A stretch of 64,000 bases of DNA from Mycobacteroides sp. LB1 (GCF_013449725.1 NZ_JACCFF010000001.1:1922001-1986000), one strand, 5' to 3'; counted from the first letter of the stretch, positions 20,177 through 30,574 are shown. Notes: generated by a model not told the origin, from the sequence alone. Numbers and translations are program-made.

Positions 20177-21375
20177 ATTCACAGACTGTGCCACAACGTC
20201 TTTCAGCTTGGCGCTTCATCACCACCTTCGGCGTCATCAGCATGTTCGCCGATATCGTCTATGAGGGCGCCCGCTCCATCACCGGACCACTGCTGGCATC
20301 GCTCGGGGCTACTGCCTTCGTCGTCGGGGTGGTGACGGGAATAGGTGAGGCCGCCGCCCTGGCGCTGCGACTGGTATCGGGCCCCCTCACGGACCGCACC
20401 CGCATGTTCTGGTCGTGGACCATCGCCGGTTACGCGCTGACCGTGATCACGGTCCCGTTCCTGGGGATGGCCAGCGTGCTGTGGGTGGCCGCCACTCTGG
20501 TCATCGCCGAACGCGTGGGCAAGGCGGTGCGCAGCCCTGCCAAGGACACCCTGCTATCCCACGCCACCTCAGTCACCGGTCGCGGCAAGGGTTTCGCGGT
20601 ACACGAAGCGATGGACCAAGTCGGCGCCGTCACCGGCCCACTCGTGGTGGCCGGCATGCTCACCGTCACTCAAGGGAACTATCTGCCGACGTTCGCCGTG
20701 CTGGCCATTCCGGGCGCCGCGGCACTTGCCCTGCTGTTCTGGTTGCGTAGACGGGTACCTCATCCCGAGCGATATGAGGACGCCGGGCATGTGCACGGCG
20801 CACCGGCCGTGCGTCAGAAACTCGGACTTCCGGTGAGGTTTTGGCTGTATGCGGGATTCTCCGGAATCACCGTTTCCGGGTTCGCGACCTTTGGCGTGCT
20901 GTCCTTCCATATGGTTCAGCAAGGCGTGCTCGCGCCCGCCACGGTGCCGTTGGTGTACGCAGTCGCCATGGCCGCCGCCGCCGTGTCGGCCCTCTTCTCC
21001 GGCTGGACATACGACCGGATCGGACCCAAAACCCTTGTCGTGTTACCCATTATCGGGGCTATTGTGCCGATGCTGGCGTTCACAGACTCGTTGCCGGGCA
21101 TCGTGCTCGGTGCGCTGTTGTGGGGCACCGCCGTCGGGATTCAGGAATCCACCCTGCGTGCCGTGGTCGCAGATCTCGTCCCGTCGGCTCGCCGGGCCAC
21201 CGCCTACGGGGTGTACGCGGCCGTGCTCGGTACGGCGACCGCGATCGGCGGGGCACTGACGGGTTACCTGTACGGAGTATCGATTCCCATGCTCATCGCG
21301 GTGGTCGGGGTGATCCAGCTGGTCGCACTGATCGCCGCCGCGCCAACGGTGCTGCGGCACAACGATCAGGTGTAA
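20164..21375 (+). CDS. Major facilitator superfamily transporter
   Basis: About 400 aa with twelve predicted membrane segments and the MFS loop motif SGPLTDRTR after helix 2, with a matching FSGWTYDRIGPKT after helix 8. The start is uncertain: GTG at 20164 overlaps the hydrolase by 13 bases, GTG at 20188 follows its stop, and an ATG at 20140 is also in frame. The last gene of the methyltransferase-hydrolase-MFS run, possibly exporting its product. Its 3' end overlaps the convergent prpR by 10 bases. Confidence 0.82.
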   Translation: MDRLDSQTVPQRLSAWRFITTFGVISMFADIVYEGARSITGPLLASLGATAFVVGVVTGIGEAAALALRLVSGPLTDRTRMFWSWTIAGYALTVITVPFLGMASVLWVAATLVIAERVGKAVRSPAKDTLLSHATSVTGRGKGFAVHEAMDQVGAVTGPLVVAGMLTVTQGNYLPTFAVLAIPGAAALALLFWLRRRVPHPERYEDAGHVHGAPAVRQKLGLPVRFWLYAGFSGITVSGFATFGVLSFHMVQQGVLAPATVPLVYAVAMAAAAVSALFSGWTYDRIGPKTLVVLPIIGAIVPMLAFTDSLPGIVLGALLWGTAVGIQESTLRAVVADLVPSARRATAYGVYAAVLGTATAIGGALTGYLYGVSIPMLIAVVGVIQLVALIAAAPTVLRHNDQV

Positions 21376-22787
21376 GGCAGGCGGCTGCTGGCATCCTCGT
21401 CGACGTGGACGCTGCGGCCAATGTAGGGAAACGCTCGCTGGGTGCACGACTCGCGCACGCATACCTTGCACCCTGGTCCGATCGGCACGGCGGTCGACGG
21501 ATCGTCAATCGCGATTCCAGTCGAGTACACGAGACGATTCGCGTGGGCGATATCGCATCCCAGACCGATCGCGAATGATTTTGGTGTGCTGAGAAATCCA
21601 CCCGTCGCCGTCGTCGTCGTCCGGGCAATCCAAAAGTACAGGCGACCGTCTGGCATCTCGGCGACCTGTGTCACGAACTGACCGGGTTGCGAGAAGGCGT
21701 TGTGAATCACCCACAGCGGGCAGTTTCCGCCAACCCGAGAGAAGTGAAATGCCGTGGCTGACTGTCTCTTCGAGATGTTGCCAGCCTGATCGGTGCGGAC
21801 CAGGATGAACGGCACCCCGCGGCTCGAGGGCCGCTGAAGCGTGGACAGCCGGTGACACACCGTCTCGAACCCCACTTCGTAGCGGCGGGCCAGCAGGTCG
21901 ATGTCATAGCGTACCGCTTCGGCTTCGTGATGGAACTGTTTGTACGGCAACAGAAATGCGCCCGCGAAGTAGTTGGCCAACCCGATACGGGCAACGCCAA
22001 CCGCCTCCGGGCTCAGTTGCTCGGCGCCGGAGAGGATCGCCGCCATGGTCTCCGTCTGCGTCAGCAGTGCCAGCTGGGTCGCCATCTGGAAGGCCCGCTG
22101 ACCGGGGGTGAGCCAGTGCGCGATGCGCAGCACCCCGGTCTCCTGGTCGAAACGACGCTTCGCCGAATCTGATAGTGCCCCAGCCTTATCCACAGTGACG
22201 GCGATGCCGTGGTCCTGCTTGAGCACCGCCGCCAGCTGGACGTCGAGCCCGCCGATGTGCAGCCCGTAATGCTCGAACAAATCCTCGGCGGCGGTGTCGA
22301 GCTCACCCAGATAGTTTTTGTGGTCGTAGAAGAGGTCGCGGACTTCCTCGAACGGCATGGGACGCAGTGGTTCTCGTATCGATTCGCCGGTTGTGGCCGC
22401 GTTCTCGGTGGCTCGGTAGCTCTCCAGCTCCGCAGTGACATCCCGCAGCCTGCGGTGCATGCCAACCAGCGTTTGACCGACCGAGGGCATCCGGGCGACA
22501 AGTTCTTCGAGCTGTAGATCGCTGATCTCGCCCACCGCCGCCTCGGTGAAGATCTCGCCGAGATCCGCGACCAGCCGGGCGTCGGAGTCCGGCGAGAAGT
22601 AGTGCGGCGACAAGTCGAACCGTTCGGTGAGCCGCAGCAGTACCGCAACCGTCACCGGACGCGCATCGTTCTCCAGCTGATTCACATAGCTGGTCGATAA
22701 GTCCAGGACACGCGCGAGCGCCGCTTGCGTCAGGCCACGCTCCTCGCGCAACCTCCGCAACCGCGCTCCGGCGAACGGTCTGGACAT
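21366..22787 (-). CDS. prpR: PrpR, XRE-type regulator of the methylcitrate cycle
   Basis: 473 aa. An N-terminal helix-turn-helix occupies about residues 8-60 (LTQAALARVLDLSTSYVNQLEND), followed by the short-chain acyl-CoA/IrrE-like middle domain and a cysteine-bearing C-terminal domain (GLGCD, GPGCKVCVRESC). M. tuberculosis PrpR (Rv1129c), the evident counterpart, activates prpDC and is reported to bind an iron-sulfur cluster through these cysteines. The ATG at 22787 gives the conserved MSRPFAGARLRRLRE start. Divergent from prpD with its own box-like repeats between. Confidence 0.92.
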   Translation of the reverse strand: MSRPFAGARLRRLREERGLTQAALARVLDLSTSYVNQLENDARPVTVAVLLRLTERFDLSPHYFSPDSDARLVADLGEIFTEAAVGEISDLQLEELVARMPSVGQTLVGMHRRLRDVTAELESYRATENAATTGESIREPLRPMPFEEVRDLFYDHKNYLGELDTAAEDLFEHYGLHIGGLDVQLAAVLKQDHGIAVTVDKAGALSDSAKRRFDQETGVLRIAHWLTPGQRAFQMATQLALLTQTETMAAILSGAEQLSPEAVGVARIGLANYFAGAFLLPYKQFHHEAEAVRYDIDLLARRYEVGFETVCHRLSTLQRPSSRGVPFILVRTDQAGNISKRQSATAFHFSRVGGNCPLWVIHNAFSQPGQFVTQVAEMPDGRLYFWIARTTTTATGGFLSTPKSFAIGLGCDIAHANRLVYSTGIAIDDPSTAVPIGPGCKVCVRESCTQRAFPYIGRSVHVDEDASSRLPYT

Positions 22788-22811
22788 GAGGTGAGGATAA
22801 CCCTCTACATA

Positions 22812-22837
22812 TTCGCAATGTTTGCAAGATGCGCGAA
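22812..22837. promoter_or_regulatory. PrpR/RamB-type binding repeats in prpR-prpD gap
   Basis: TTCGCAA (22812-22818) and TTTGCAA (22821-22827) lie nine bases apart, followed by a related TGCGCGAA (22830-22837). Known RamB/PrpR sites are built from TTTGCAAA-like repeats, so this is the probable operator for both prpR and prpDBC. It is 25-50 bases upstream of the prpR start. Confidence 0.65.
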
Positions 22838-22905
22838 CTAAGGATACAGAAATACGCATCTACATGGTCTTTTGATCCTTCGAAAGCCTGCGTAACGTGC
22901 GGATC

Positions 22906-24420
22906 ATGGACGTTCACTCCGTACACACCCGCCGCAGCGCCGATGACTTCCCCCGCGACCAACACCTCGCCTGGAAGATCGCCGAAGTCGCTTCCGATCC
23001 CGTCGCCGTTCCCGCCGATACCGAGGCGATGGTCATCAACCGGATTATCGACAACGCCGCCGTCAGCGCCGCCTCGGCCATCCGTCGTCCCGTCACAGTC
23101 GCGCGCCGCCAAGCGCAGGCGCATGCGGTGTCTTCCGGTGGGCGAGGTGCGAACGTCTTCGGCGTCAGCGGTGGCTACTCGGCCGAGTGGGCTGCCTGGG
23201 CTAATGGCGTCGCCGTACGTGAGCTGGACTTCCACGACACCTTCCTCGCCGCCGACTACTCACACCCCGGAGACAACATTCCGCCATTGGTGGCCGTGGC
23301 CCAGCAGCTCGGCATCGGCGGCAACGACCTCATTCGCGGTCTGGCCACCGCATACGAGACCCAGATCAACCTCACCCGCGGAATCTGTCTGCACGAGCAT
23401 AAGATTGACCACGTCGCACACCTCGGGCCCTCGGTGGCCGCCGGTCTGGGCACCATGCTGAAGCTCGACACCGAGACGATCTATCAGGCCATCGGTCAAG
23501 CCCTGCACCTGACCACGGCGACTCGACAGTCACGCAAGGGACTCATCTCCAGCTGGAAGGCCTACGCCCCAGCGTGGGCCGGCAAGGTCGCCATCGAGGC
23601 CGTCGATCGCGCCATGCGCGGTGAAGGCGCACCCTCCCCGATCTGGGAAGGTGAGGACGGCGTCATCGCCTGGATGCTCGGCGGTCCGGAGCGTGTCTAC
23701 GAGGTGCCGCTGCCCGGTCCCGGTGAGGAAAAGCGCGCGATCCTGGACAGTTACACCAAGGAGCATTCGGCCGAGTATCAGAGCCAGGCACCGATTGACT
23801 TGGCCCGTAGGTTGCGCGACCGGATCGGAGATCTGGAGCAGATCGCGACGATCGTGCTGCACACGAGCCACCACACACACGTGGTGATCGGTACCGGTTC
23901 CAATGATCCGCAGAAGTTCGACCCGGACGCTTCTCGCGAGACACTCGACCACTCGGTCATGTACATCTTCGCCGTCGCGCTGGAGGACGGCACCTGGCAT
24001 CACGAGCGGTCGTACGCCCCGGAGCGCGCGCACCGCCCCGAGACCATCGAGCTGTGGCGCAAGATCAGCACCGTCGAGGATCCCGAGTGGACCCGGCGTT
24101 ACCACTCGGCCAACCCGGACGAAAAGGCTTTCGGCTGCAAGGCCGTGGTGACGCTTAAGAACGGCGAGGTGATCACCGATGAACTCGCGATCGCCGATGC
24201 GCACCCGCTTGGGGCACGCCCGTTCGCCCGGGAGAACTACATCAACAAGTTCACCGGGTTGTCCGACGGTGTCATCGAGCAGCATGAGCAGGATCGATTC
24301 CTTTCCGTGGCACAGGGATTGATCGGCCTGAAGGCCGGATCGCTCGGTGCGCTCAACCCGCTCGTGGATGCCGTGGTCCTCGATAAGGCACCCACCACTC
24401 CGGAGGGCATCTTCAAGTGA
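22906..24420 (+). CDS. prpD: PrpD, 2-methylcitrate dehydratase
   Basis: 504 aa MmgE/PrpD-family protein. It dehydrates 2-methylcitrate to 2-methyl-cis-aconitate in the methylcitrate cycle that disposes of propionyl-CoA. Characteristic segments include [35 protein letters not shown] and [19 protein letters not shown]. The ATG at 22906 is chosen; a GTG three codons earlier is possible. First gene of prpD-prpB-prpC, with GTGA overlap to prpB, and divergent from its regulator prpR. Confidence 0.94.
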   Translation: MDVHSVHTRRSADDFPRDQHLAWKIAEVASDPVAVPADTEAMVINRIIDNAAVSAASAIRRPVTVARRQAQAHAVSSGGRGANVFGVSGGYSAEWAAWANGVAVRELDFHDTFLAADYSHPGDNIPPLVAVAQQLGIGGNDLIRGLATAYETQINLTRGICLHEHKIDHVAHLGPSVAAGLGTMLKLDTETIYQAIGQALHLTTATRQSRKGLISSWKAYAPAWAGKVAIEAVDRAMRGEGAPSPIWEGEDGVIAWMLGGPERVYEVPLPGPGEEKRAILDSYTKEHSAEYQSQAPIDLARRLRDRIGDLEQIATIVLHTSHHTHVVIGTGSNDPQKFDPDASRETLDHSVMYIFAVALEDGTWHHERSYAPERAHRPETIELWRKISTVEDPEWTRRYHSANPDEKAFGCKAVVTLKNGEVITDELAIADAHPLGARPFARENYINKFTGLSDGVIEQHEQDRFLSVAQGLIGLKAGSLGALNPLVDAVVLDKAPTTPEGIFK

Positions 24421-25337
24421 GCTCACTCCTTGCCTCTGCCACGGATGCGGCGACCAAGCGCGCCGCGTTCCGTCAGGGCCTGACCTCCGGTGAACTGCTG
24501 CGCTTTCCGGGCGCATTTTCTCCGCTGGTGGCCAAGCTGATTCAGGAAATCGGCTTCGAAGGTGTGTATGTGTCGGGGGCGGTGCTGTCTGCCGATCTGG
24601 CACTGCCCGATATCGGATTGACGACTCTCACCGAGGTATCGGGACGTGGCAGGCAGATCGCCTCGATGACCGACCTGCCGACACTTATCGACGCCGACAC
24701 CGGTTTCGGCGAGCCGATGAGTGCCGCCCGCACGGTCACCGTGCTCGAAGACGCCGGGCTGTCCGGCTGCCATTTCGAGGATCAGGTAAATCCGAAGCGG
24801 TGCGGGCACCTTGACGGCAAGGCGGTCGTGGAGACCCCCGAGATGGTCCGGCGGCTGCGGGCTGCGGTTTCGGCCCGCCGCGACCCCAATTTCGTGATCT
24901 GCGCCCGCACCGATGCTGCGGGTATCGAGGGGTTGCCCGCGGCAATCGAGCGCGCCAAGGCCTATGCCGATGCGGGTGCGGATCTCATCTTCACGGAGGC
25001 CCTCAACGATATCGGTCAGTTCGAGACCTTCCGTGCCGCAGTCGACGTTCCGCTGCTCGCCAACATGACCGAGTTCGGAAAGTCCGAACTGGTGACCGCC
25101 GAGCAGCTCCGCGAGGTCGGGTACAACGTCGTCATCTATCCCGTCACCACCCTGCGGCTGGCAATGTTCGCGGTCGAGCAGGGGCTACGTGAAATCGATA
25201 CGGCCGGAACACAGTCGGGCTTGCTGAACCAAATGCAGCACCGCAGCCGCCTGTACGAACTGCTCCGCTATTCCGAATACAACCAATTCGACACCGAGAT
25301 CTTCAATTTCAGCCTCAATGGAGGAGGAGCCCGATGA
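24417..25337 (+). CDS. prpB: PrpB, 2-methylisocitrate lyase
   Basis: 306 aa isocitrate lyase/PEP mutase-superfamily enzyme. The diagnostic active-site loop KRCGHLDGK is present, with the catalytic Cys at residue 129; metal ligands lie in DADTGFG and CHFEDQ. It splits 2-methylisocitrate into pyruvate and succinate. Starts with GTG overlapping the prpD stop. M. tuberculosis has no dedicated PrpB and uses isocitrate lyase instead, so the gene marks a difference from that species. Confidence 0.95.
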   Translation: MSSLLASATDAATKRAAFRQGLTSGELLRFPGAFSPLVAKLIQEIGFEGVYVSGAVLSADLALPDIGLTTLTEVSGRGRQIASMTDLPTLIDADTGFGEPMSAARTVTVLEDAGLSGCHFEDQVNPKRCGHLDGKAVVETPEMVRRLRAAVSARRDPNFVICARTDAAGIEGLPAAIERAKAYADAGADLIFTEALNDIGQFETFRAAVDVPLLANMTEFGKSELVTAEQLREVGYNVVIYPVTTLRLAMFAVEQGLREIDTAGTQSGLLNQMQHRSRLYELLRYSEYNQFDTEIFNFSLNGGGAR

Positions 25338-26455
25338 CTACCGCAACCCCGACCATTCACAAGGGACTTGCCGGTGTCGTGGTGGACACCACCGCCATCT
25401 CAAAGGTGGTGCCCGAGACCAACTCGCTCACGTACCGGGGATATCCGGTGCAGGATCTGGCCGCCAAGTGCAGCTTTGAGCAGGTTGCCTACCTGCTGTG
25501 GCACGGCGAGCTGCCCAACGAGGGAGAGTTGGGCCTGTTCTCCCAACGGGAGCGCGCGCAACGTCGACTAGACCGTTCGTTGATGTCTCTGCTGGCCAAG
25601 TTGCCCGAGACCTGCCATCCGATGGACGTGGTGCGTACCGCCATCAGTGTCCTGGGTGCCGAGGATCCGTCGGAGGACGACAGCACACCAGATGCCAACT
25701 ACGCCAAGTCGCTCCGCATGTTCGCCGTGCTGCCGACCATCGTCGCCGCCGATATGCGCCGGCGGCGCGGACTGGACCCGATTCAGCCACACAGCCACCT
25801 CGGCTACTCGGCGAACTTCCTGCGGATGTGCTTTGGCGAGGTGCCGGACCCGGTGATCGTCACGGCGTTCGAACAGTCGATGATCCTGTACGCCGAGCAC
25901 AGCTTCAACGCCTCGACCTTCGCCGCTCGCGTGGTGACCTCGACACAGTCCGATATCTACAGTGCGGTCACCGCGGCGATCGGTGCACTCAAGGGCTCCC
26001 TGCATGGTGGCGCCAATGAGGCCGTCATGCACGACATGATCGAGATCGGTGACGCCGCCAAGGCTGCAGGTTGGTTGGAAGGTAAGCGGTCCCGCAAAGA
26101 GAAGGTCATGGGCTTCGGGCATCGCGTGTACAAGAACGGCGACTCACGGGTACCTACGATGCGTGCCGCACTTGAGGACGTGGCCCGGGTTCGTGACGGG
26201 CGCAAGTGGCTAGAGATCTACAAGGTGCTGGAATCCGAGATGGACGCGGCGACGGGCATCAAGCCCAATCTGGACTTCCCGACCGGGCCTGCCTACTACC
26301 TGATGGGCTTCGATATCCCCTGCTTCACACCGATCTTCGTGATGAGCCGGATCACGGGCTGGACCGCGCACATCATGGAGCAGGCCGCAGCGAATGCTTT
26401 GATCCGACCGCTGAGCGAGTACTCAGGGAAGCCGCAACGCTCCCTGGCGTCGTAA
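25334..26455 (+). CDS. prpC: PrpC, 2-methylcitrate synthase
   Basis: 373 aa citrate-synthase-fold enzyme. It condenses propionyl-CoA with oxaloacetate. Signature regions: LKGSLHGGANEAV with the first catalytic His, and KVMGFGHRVYKNGDSR with the second; the catalytic Asp lies near FPTGPAYY. The ribosome site GGAGGAG is strong and the ATG overlaps the prpB stop by 4 bases. The short length is typical of methylcitrate synthases. A hairpin follows the stop codon. Confidence 0.94.
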   Translation: MTTATPTIHKGLAGVVVDTTAISKVVPETNSLTYRGYPVQDLAAKCSFEQVAYLLWHGELPNEGELGLFSQRERAQRRLDRSLMSLLAKLPETCHPMDVVRTAISVLGAEDPSEDDSTPDANYAKSLRMFAVLPTIVAADMRRRRGLDPIQPHSHLGYSANFLRMCFGEVPDPVIVTAFEQSMILYAEHSFNASTFAARVVTSTQSDIYSAVTAAIGALKGSLHGGANEAVMHDMIEIGDAAKAAGWLEGKRSRKEKVMGFGHRVYKNGDSRVPTMRAALEDVARVRDGRKWLEIYKVLESEMDAATGIKPNLDFPTGPAYYLMGFDIPCFTPIFVMSRITGWTAHIMEQAAANALIRPLSEYSGKPQRSLAS

Positions 26456-26466
26456 GTTCTCGTCGC

Positions 26467-26522
26467 GAGCAGACGCTTGTTGTACACATATCGCCGGTCG
26501 CGCGTACAACAAGCGTCTGCTC
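26467..26522. terminator. 19-base perfect inverted repeat after prpC
   Basis: GAGCAGACGCTTGTTGTAC (26467-26485) and its exact reverse complement (26504-26522) are separated by 18 bases. The hairpin lies between convergent prpC and the acetyltransferase gene and can end both transcripts. Its core GAGCAGACGC looks like part of a dispersed intergenic repeat of mycobacteria, which is my recollection and not tested here. Confidence 0.7.
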
Positions 26523-26541
26523 ACCGAGGCTCGTGACTCAC

Positions 26542-27072
26542 CTACGCGGGCCGCGACAGTAATCCGCCTACCCACCAATCGGCCGGTTCCCCAGCCTGAT
26601 ACGCCCGTCGGCGCAGCAGCCCCTCAACCTGGAAACCCATTGACTCCGCGACGGCGCGTGAGCCGGTGTTCCCGACGACGGCCCACCACTCGATACGGTG
26701 GATATCCAGCTCGTCAAAACCCCACTGGCACAGTCGTCTCGCCGCCTCGACCGTGAGTCCCCTACGCCGGTGAGCCGGGGCTGCCCAATAGCCAAGGTCC
26801 ACAACCCCGCGCTCCACACACTTGAGCACACAAGTTCCGGCCAACAATCCCGAGTCCGCCAGGTAGAAACCGAGACCGTACTGCACATCGTCGGCCCACC
26901 CGGCGGCGGATGCCGCAACGAACCGCTGCGCGTCCTGCGAGGTGTATGGCGAAGGCACCGGGACGTATCGCGCGATCAGCGGATCGCTGCATGCCTGTGC
27001 GAGGGCGGCCTCGTCGGCCGCGGTGACGAGGCGCAACAACAGCCGTTCTGTCCGCAACTCAACGGGTTCCAT
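26542..27072 (-). CDS. GNAT-family N-acetyltransferase (RimJ/RimL-like)
   Basis: 176 aa from the ATG at 27072, which gives the normal family start VELRTERLLLRLVTAADEAA. Acetyl-CoA-binding motif A is APAHRRRGLTVEAARRL, and the C-terminal part contains HRIEWWAVVGNTGSRAVAESMGFQVEGLLR. This is the RimJ/RimL-type acetyltransferase pattern; the target (protein N-terminus or small molecule) is not known. An in-frame ATG at 27138 would add 22 residues. Downstream of the MTHFR gene and possibly cotranscribed. Confidence 0.85.
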   Translation of the reverse strand: MEPVELRTERLLLRLVTAADEAALAQACSDPLIARYVPVPSPYTSQDAQRFVAASAAGWADDVQYGLGFYLADSGLLAGTCVLKCVERGVVDLGYWAAPAHRRRGLTVEAARRLCQWGFDELDIHRIEWWAVVGNTGSRAVAESMGFQVEGLLRRRAYQAGEPADWWVGGLLSRPA

Positions 27073-27143
27073 ACGACGAGTCTCGATCACGGACTCGATC
27101 ACGGTCAACGGAATTCCACGCCACCGCACCGCTTCCACAGCGC

Positions 27144-28034
27144 TTAGAGCGCTGGTGACCAGTACCCCAGCATCTCTGAGAATGTTTCGAAGGCCGGCCT
27201 GGCAAGACCGTACGGTGCTTCGAAGTGCACGCTTAAGGGGAAGCCGAGGTCTGCGACCCCGTCGACGACACGTTTGTAAAGGTCGACGAGCTGTGGCCGT
27301 CTGGCATCAGGTTCGCAGGCAGCCAGCGACTTGACGAAGGCCTGTTCGCGCGCGACGGCTTCATTGCCGGGATCCTGGATCAGCCAATCAATGAGTCCGA
27401 CCTTCGACTCCAACTTCGGGACGAAACCGAACGAAAGCAGAACCTCCGGCCGGTAGTCGCTCGTCCGCGTGAACTCTTGTAGGAAGCCAACCACCGCATC
27501 GGAATACAGCAGTTGGGTCATCGCGAAGGTGGCGCCTTTATCGCATTTGAACGAAAAGCGACCCTGTTCCCCGCTGCGGGTGGGAATCAGAATCACTCCC
27601 CTGTTCTCGATGATGTCGTCGAACTTCGACAACGCATCGGTCGGTGGAATACCCGACCCTTCGCCGTCGCTCATGGTCCGCGGCACACCGACGAAAATCA
27701 CGCCGTCCATCCCGGCTTCCGTCAGGCCTGCAAGTCGGCTCCGTAACGACGTCTCATCCGAAAAGGAAGTGACCTGCGTGCACAGTCCCCGCATTGTGGG
27801 TAGCTCTGATCGGATGATCGACCAATAGTCGGCGACATCCAGCTTCGGCTTCATCTCGAGCGGTCGATCGGCGTCCTCGAGGATCATCGAGGGGATCATC
27901 ACGTGGTCGATGCGCCCGTCAATGCCGAACTCCGCCGAGAAACTGGACAGTTTCCGCAGCTCTTCCGACGCCTTGCCGAGGCCGCCATCGACGTTGGGCG
28001 GCACCAGTTCCAATGCAACGGTATTCATCGACAC
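27144..28034 (-). CDS. Methylenetetrahydrofolate reductase, Rv2172c type
   Basis: 296 aa. The protein is closely similar to M. tuberculosis Rv2172c, a short, atypical methylenetetrahydrofolate reductase. Shared segments include NTVALELVPPN, HVMIPSMI, GVPRTMSDGEGSG, GVILIPTRSGEQGRF and LLSFGFVPK. It would reduce 5,10-methylene-THF to 5-methyl-THF, the methyl donor for MetE encoded next door. GGAGGT 5 bases upstream favours the GTG at 28034 over the ATG two codons later. It has its own start after the metE terminator, so separate transcription is likely. Confidence 0.85.
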   Translation of the reverse strand: MSMNTVALELVPPNVDGGLGKASEELRKLSSFSAEFGIDGRIDHVMIPSMILEDADRPLEMKPKLDVADYWSIIRSELPTMRGLCTQVTSFSDETSLRSRLAGLTEAGMDGVIFVGVPRTMSDGEGSGIPPTDALSKFDDIIENRGVILIPTRSGEQGRFSFKCDKGATFAMTQLLYSDAVVGFLQEFTRTSDYRPEVLLSFGFVPKLESKVGLIDWLIQDPGNEAVAREQAFVKSLAACEPDARRPQLVDLYKRVVDGVADLGFPLSVHFEAPYGLARPAFETFSEMLGYWSPAL

Positions 28035-28087
28035 CAGGTACCTCCGATTTGGCTCGCTAATGGTTTATACACCAATAAATCTCGCAC

Positions 28088-28130
28088 GCGACCAGTCCCC
28101 CGCAGGGGGCTCCTGCGGGGGACTGGTCGC
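28088..28130 (-). terminator. 19-bp hairpin downstream of metE
   Basis: The arms 28088-28106 (GCGACCAGTCCCCCGCAGG) and 28112-28130 are perfectly complementary with a 5-base loop. It starts 12 bases after the metE stop codon. There is no clear T-run, but stem strength makes it a convincing terminator separating metE from the MTHFR gene. Confidence 0.75.
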
Positions 28131-28142
28131 AGCAATCGAGAT

Positions 28143-30422
28143 CTAGACGCCGGACCGCGCCTCGACAGCGGCGGCCACCAGGTTGGCCAGCGAGGCAGTC
28201 ACCTCGTCAACCTTCCGGGTCTTTAAACCGCAGTCCGGGTTCACCCAAAGGCGCTGGGCTGGAACGGCCTTCAGTGCCTCGCGGAGCGAAGCCGTCATCT
28301 CCTCGCTGGTCGGAACCCGGGGCGAGTGGATGTCGTACACGCCCGGGCCGACGCTGTTGGAGAATCCGATCGCATTGAGATCGTCGAGCACCTCCATATG
28401 CGAGCGGGCGGCCTCGATCGAGGTGACGTCGGCGTCTAGGTCGGCAATCGCACCGATCACCTCGCCGAACTCCGAGTAGCACAGGTGCGTGTGGATCTGT
28501 GTCGCGTCGGACACGCCCGAGGTGGAAAGCCGGAACGCGCCGACTGCCCAGTCCAGGTATGCGGGCTTGTCCGCCGTGCGCAACGGCAGCAGCTCGCGCA
28601 GCGCAGGCTCGTCCACCTGGATGATGGCGATTCCGGCGCCCTGCAGGTCCACCGTCTCGTCCCGAATCGCCAGGGCGATCTGATTCGCCGTGTCCGCCAA
28701 CGGCTGATCGTCGCGGACGAAGGACCACGCCAGGATCGTCACCGGCCCGGTCAGCATGCCCTTGACATACTTGGCGGTCAGCGACTGTGCGTAGGTTGCC
28801 CACTCAACAGTCATCGGGTTCTGCCGTGCCACATCGCCGTACAGGATCGGCGGGCGTACGCAGCGGCTGCCATACGACTGGACCCAACCGTTCTGGGTGG
28901 CGAAGAAGCCGTCGAGCTGCTCGGCGAAGTACTGCACCATGTCATTGCGTTCCGGCTCGCCGTGCACCAGCACGTCCAGGCCCAGCTTCTCCTGCAGCGC
29001 AATGACATCGGCAACCTCGCCGCGCATACGCCGCACGTACTCCACCTCGTCGATCTCGCCCTTGGTCAATGCCGCGCGCGCCACCCGGATTTCCGTGGTC
29101 TGCGGGAACGACCCGATGGTGGTGGTCGGCAGCTCGGGAAGCTTCAGCCGCTCGTCCTGGCTACGCCGGCGCTCTGCGGCATCGCCGCGTGAAACACCAG
29201 CCGCCAGAATCGAATCCAGCCGCGCACGGATCTGTCCGTTGTTCAGGCGCGGGTCCGTCTTCCGTGACTCGACGGCAGCGTTCGATGCCGCGAACTCCGC
29301 GGCAACAGCGTCGCGCCCCTCGCTCAGTGCCCGCGCCAGCACGACGACTTCCTTGACCTTCTCCTCGGCGAAGGCCAACCAGCTGCGCAGCTGGTCATCG
29401 AGTTCGGTCTCCGGCTCCAGCGAGTACGGCACATGCAACGTCGAGCACGATGTAGAAACTGCTACCGCACCCGCTGATCCCAGCAGGGTCGCCAGTGTGC
29501 CCAGCGCCGACTCGAGATTGGTGCGCCAGATGTTTCGGCCGTCGACAACGCCTGCCACAACGGTCTTTCCAGCGAGTTCCGGAACCGATGCCACACCCGC
29601 CGCCGACCCGTAGACCAGGTCGACGCCGATCGCCTCGATCGGTGTGCGGGCCAGGGCGGGCAGGGCCGCCCCAAGGTCACCGAAGTAGGTGGCCACCAAG
29701 ATCGCGGGGCGATCGGCAACCGTACCGAGGCGGCCATACACCCGCTCGGCCAGTTCCGGGCCGTTCGGCAGGATGTCGGTGACGAGCACCGGCTCGTCGA
29801 TCTGAACCCAGGTGACCCCGGCCTCGGCAAGCTGCACCAGCAGCTGCTCGTACAGCGACACCACCTCATCGAGACGCTCGATGGTCGCGGCGGCACCATC
29901 GACGGCCTTGCTCAGCGCGAGGAAGGTGATCGGCCCAACAACTACCGGACGTGCCGGAATACCCAGCGCCTGAGCCTCTTTCAGCTCGCTGAACAACTTG
30001 GCGGGGTTCAGCTCGAATCGGGTGTCGGGCCCGATCTCCGGCACCAGGTAGTGGTAGTTGGTGTCGAACCACTTCGTCATTTCCAGCGGTGTCACCTCGT
30101 CATTGCCGCGCGCGGCGGCGAAGTACCGATCGAGGTCGTCTGCGATGCCCGCGACACGGGGCGGCAATGCGCCTAGCAGCACCGCGGTGTCGAGTACCTG
30201 GTCGTAATAGGAGAACGTGTTGACCGGCACGGAATCGAGACCGGCGGCGGCGAGTGCGGCCCAGTTGTCGCGCCGCAGCCCGGCGGCGATCTTCTCGAGC
30301 TCTTCGCGGCTGGTGCGTCCGGCCCAGTAGCTTTCGGTAGCCCGTTTGAGCTCACGGCGTGGGCCGATGCGCGCCGAACCGAGCGTGGTTGCGGTAAAAG
30401 CCGCAGATGGTTGATCCGTCAT
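28143..30422 (-). CDS. metE: MetE, cobalamin-independent methionine synthase
   Basis: 759 aa, the full length for MetE, with two related barrel halves. It transfers a methyl group from 5-methyltetrahydropteroyltriglutamate to homocysteine. Zinc ligands appear in [12 protein letters not shown] (His, Cys) and [11 protein letters not shown] (Cys); [10 protein letters not shown] opens the C-terminal catalytic half. The ATG at 30422 has AAGGAC upstream. A cobalamin riboswitch precedes it, so B12 should repress the gene, as known for mycobacterial metE. Confidence 0.96.
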   Translation of the reverse strand: MTDQPSAAFTATTLGSARIGPRRELKRATESYWAGRTSREELEKIAAGLRRDNWAALAAAGLDSVPVNTFSYYDQVLDTAVLLGALPPRVAGIADDLDRYFAAARGNDEVTPLEMTKWFDTNYHYLVPEIGPDTRFELNPAKLFSELKEAQALGIPARPVVVGPITFLALSKAVDGAAATIERLDEVVSLYEQLLVQLAEAGVTWVQIDEPVLVTDILPNGPELAERVYGRLGTVADRPAILVATYFGDLGAALPALARTPIEAIGVDLVYGSAAGVASVPELAGKTVVAGVVDGRNIWRTNLESALGTLATLLGSAGAVAVSTSCSTLHVPYSLEPETELDDQLRSWLAFAEEKVKEVVVLARALSEGRDAVAAEFAASNAAVESRKTDPRLNNGQIRARLDSILAAGVSRGDAAERRRSQDERLKLPELPTTTIGSFPQTTEIRVARAALTKGEIDEVEYVRRMRGEVADVIALQEKLGLDVLVHGEPERNDMVQYFAEQLDGFFATQNGWVQSYGSRCVRPPILYGDVARQNPMTVEWATYAQSLTAKYVKGMLTGPVTILAWSFVRDDQPLADTANQIALAIRDETVDLQGAGIAIIQVDEPALRELLPLRTADKPAYLDWAVGAFRLSTSGVSDATQIHTHLCYSEFGEVIGAIADLDADVTSIEAARSHMEVLDDLNAIGFSNSVGPGVYDIHSPRVPTSEEMTASLREALKAVPAQRLWVNPDCGLKTRKVDEVTASLANLVAAAVEARSGV

Positions 30423-30552
30423 TTCTAGTCCTTCATCAACAGCGGGGTGGCCACCGCCAGGGGACGAAAGAACCGAGCACGGGCCCACCGCAACAGATAT
30501 CTGTTCGGTGAAACCGATTCGGTCATACGCCCATTCCGCGAAGCGATGATCC

Positions 30553-30573
30553 GCCGGGTGCGGCGCACCCGGC
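30553..30573 (-). terminator. Hairpin following the cobalamin riboswitch
   Basis: GCCGGGTGC (30553-30561) and GCACCCGGC (30565-30573) form a perfect 9-base GC-rich stem with a 3-base loop, directly downstream of the B12 box in the metE leader. It lacks a U-run. It is the likely expression platform, acting as a terminator or Rho-dependent pause when cobalamin is bound. Confidence 0.55.
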
Positions 30574-30574
30574 A

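Noticed and set aside
18741..21375. Methyltransferase-hydrolase-MFS run as a full biosynthetic cluster
   Set aside because: No synthase or carrier protein is present, so a natural-product cluster cannot be supported.
23530..24603. 357-codon antisense frame across prpD and prpB
   Set aside because: Overlaps two confidently identified genes over its full length; no protein-like motif or ribosome site.
28088..28130. Possible IS end or MITE because of the 19-bp inverted repeat
   Set aside because: Loop is only 5 bases and it sits right after the metE stop codon, so a terminator explains it.
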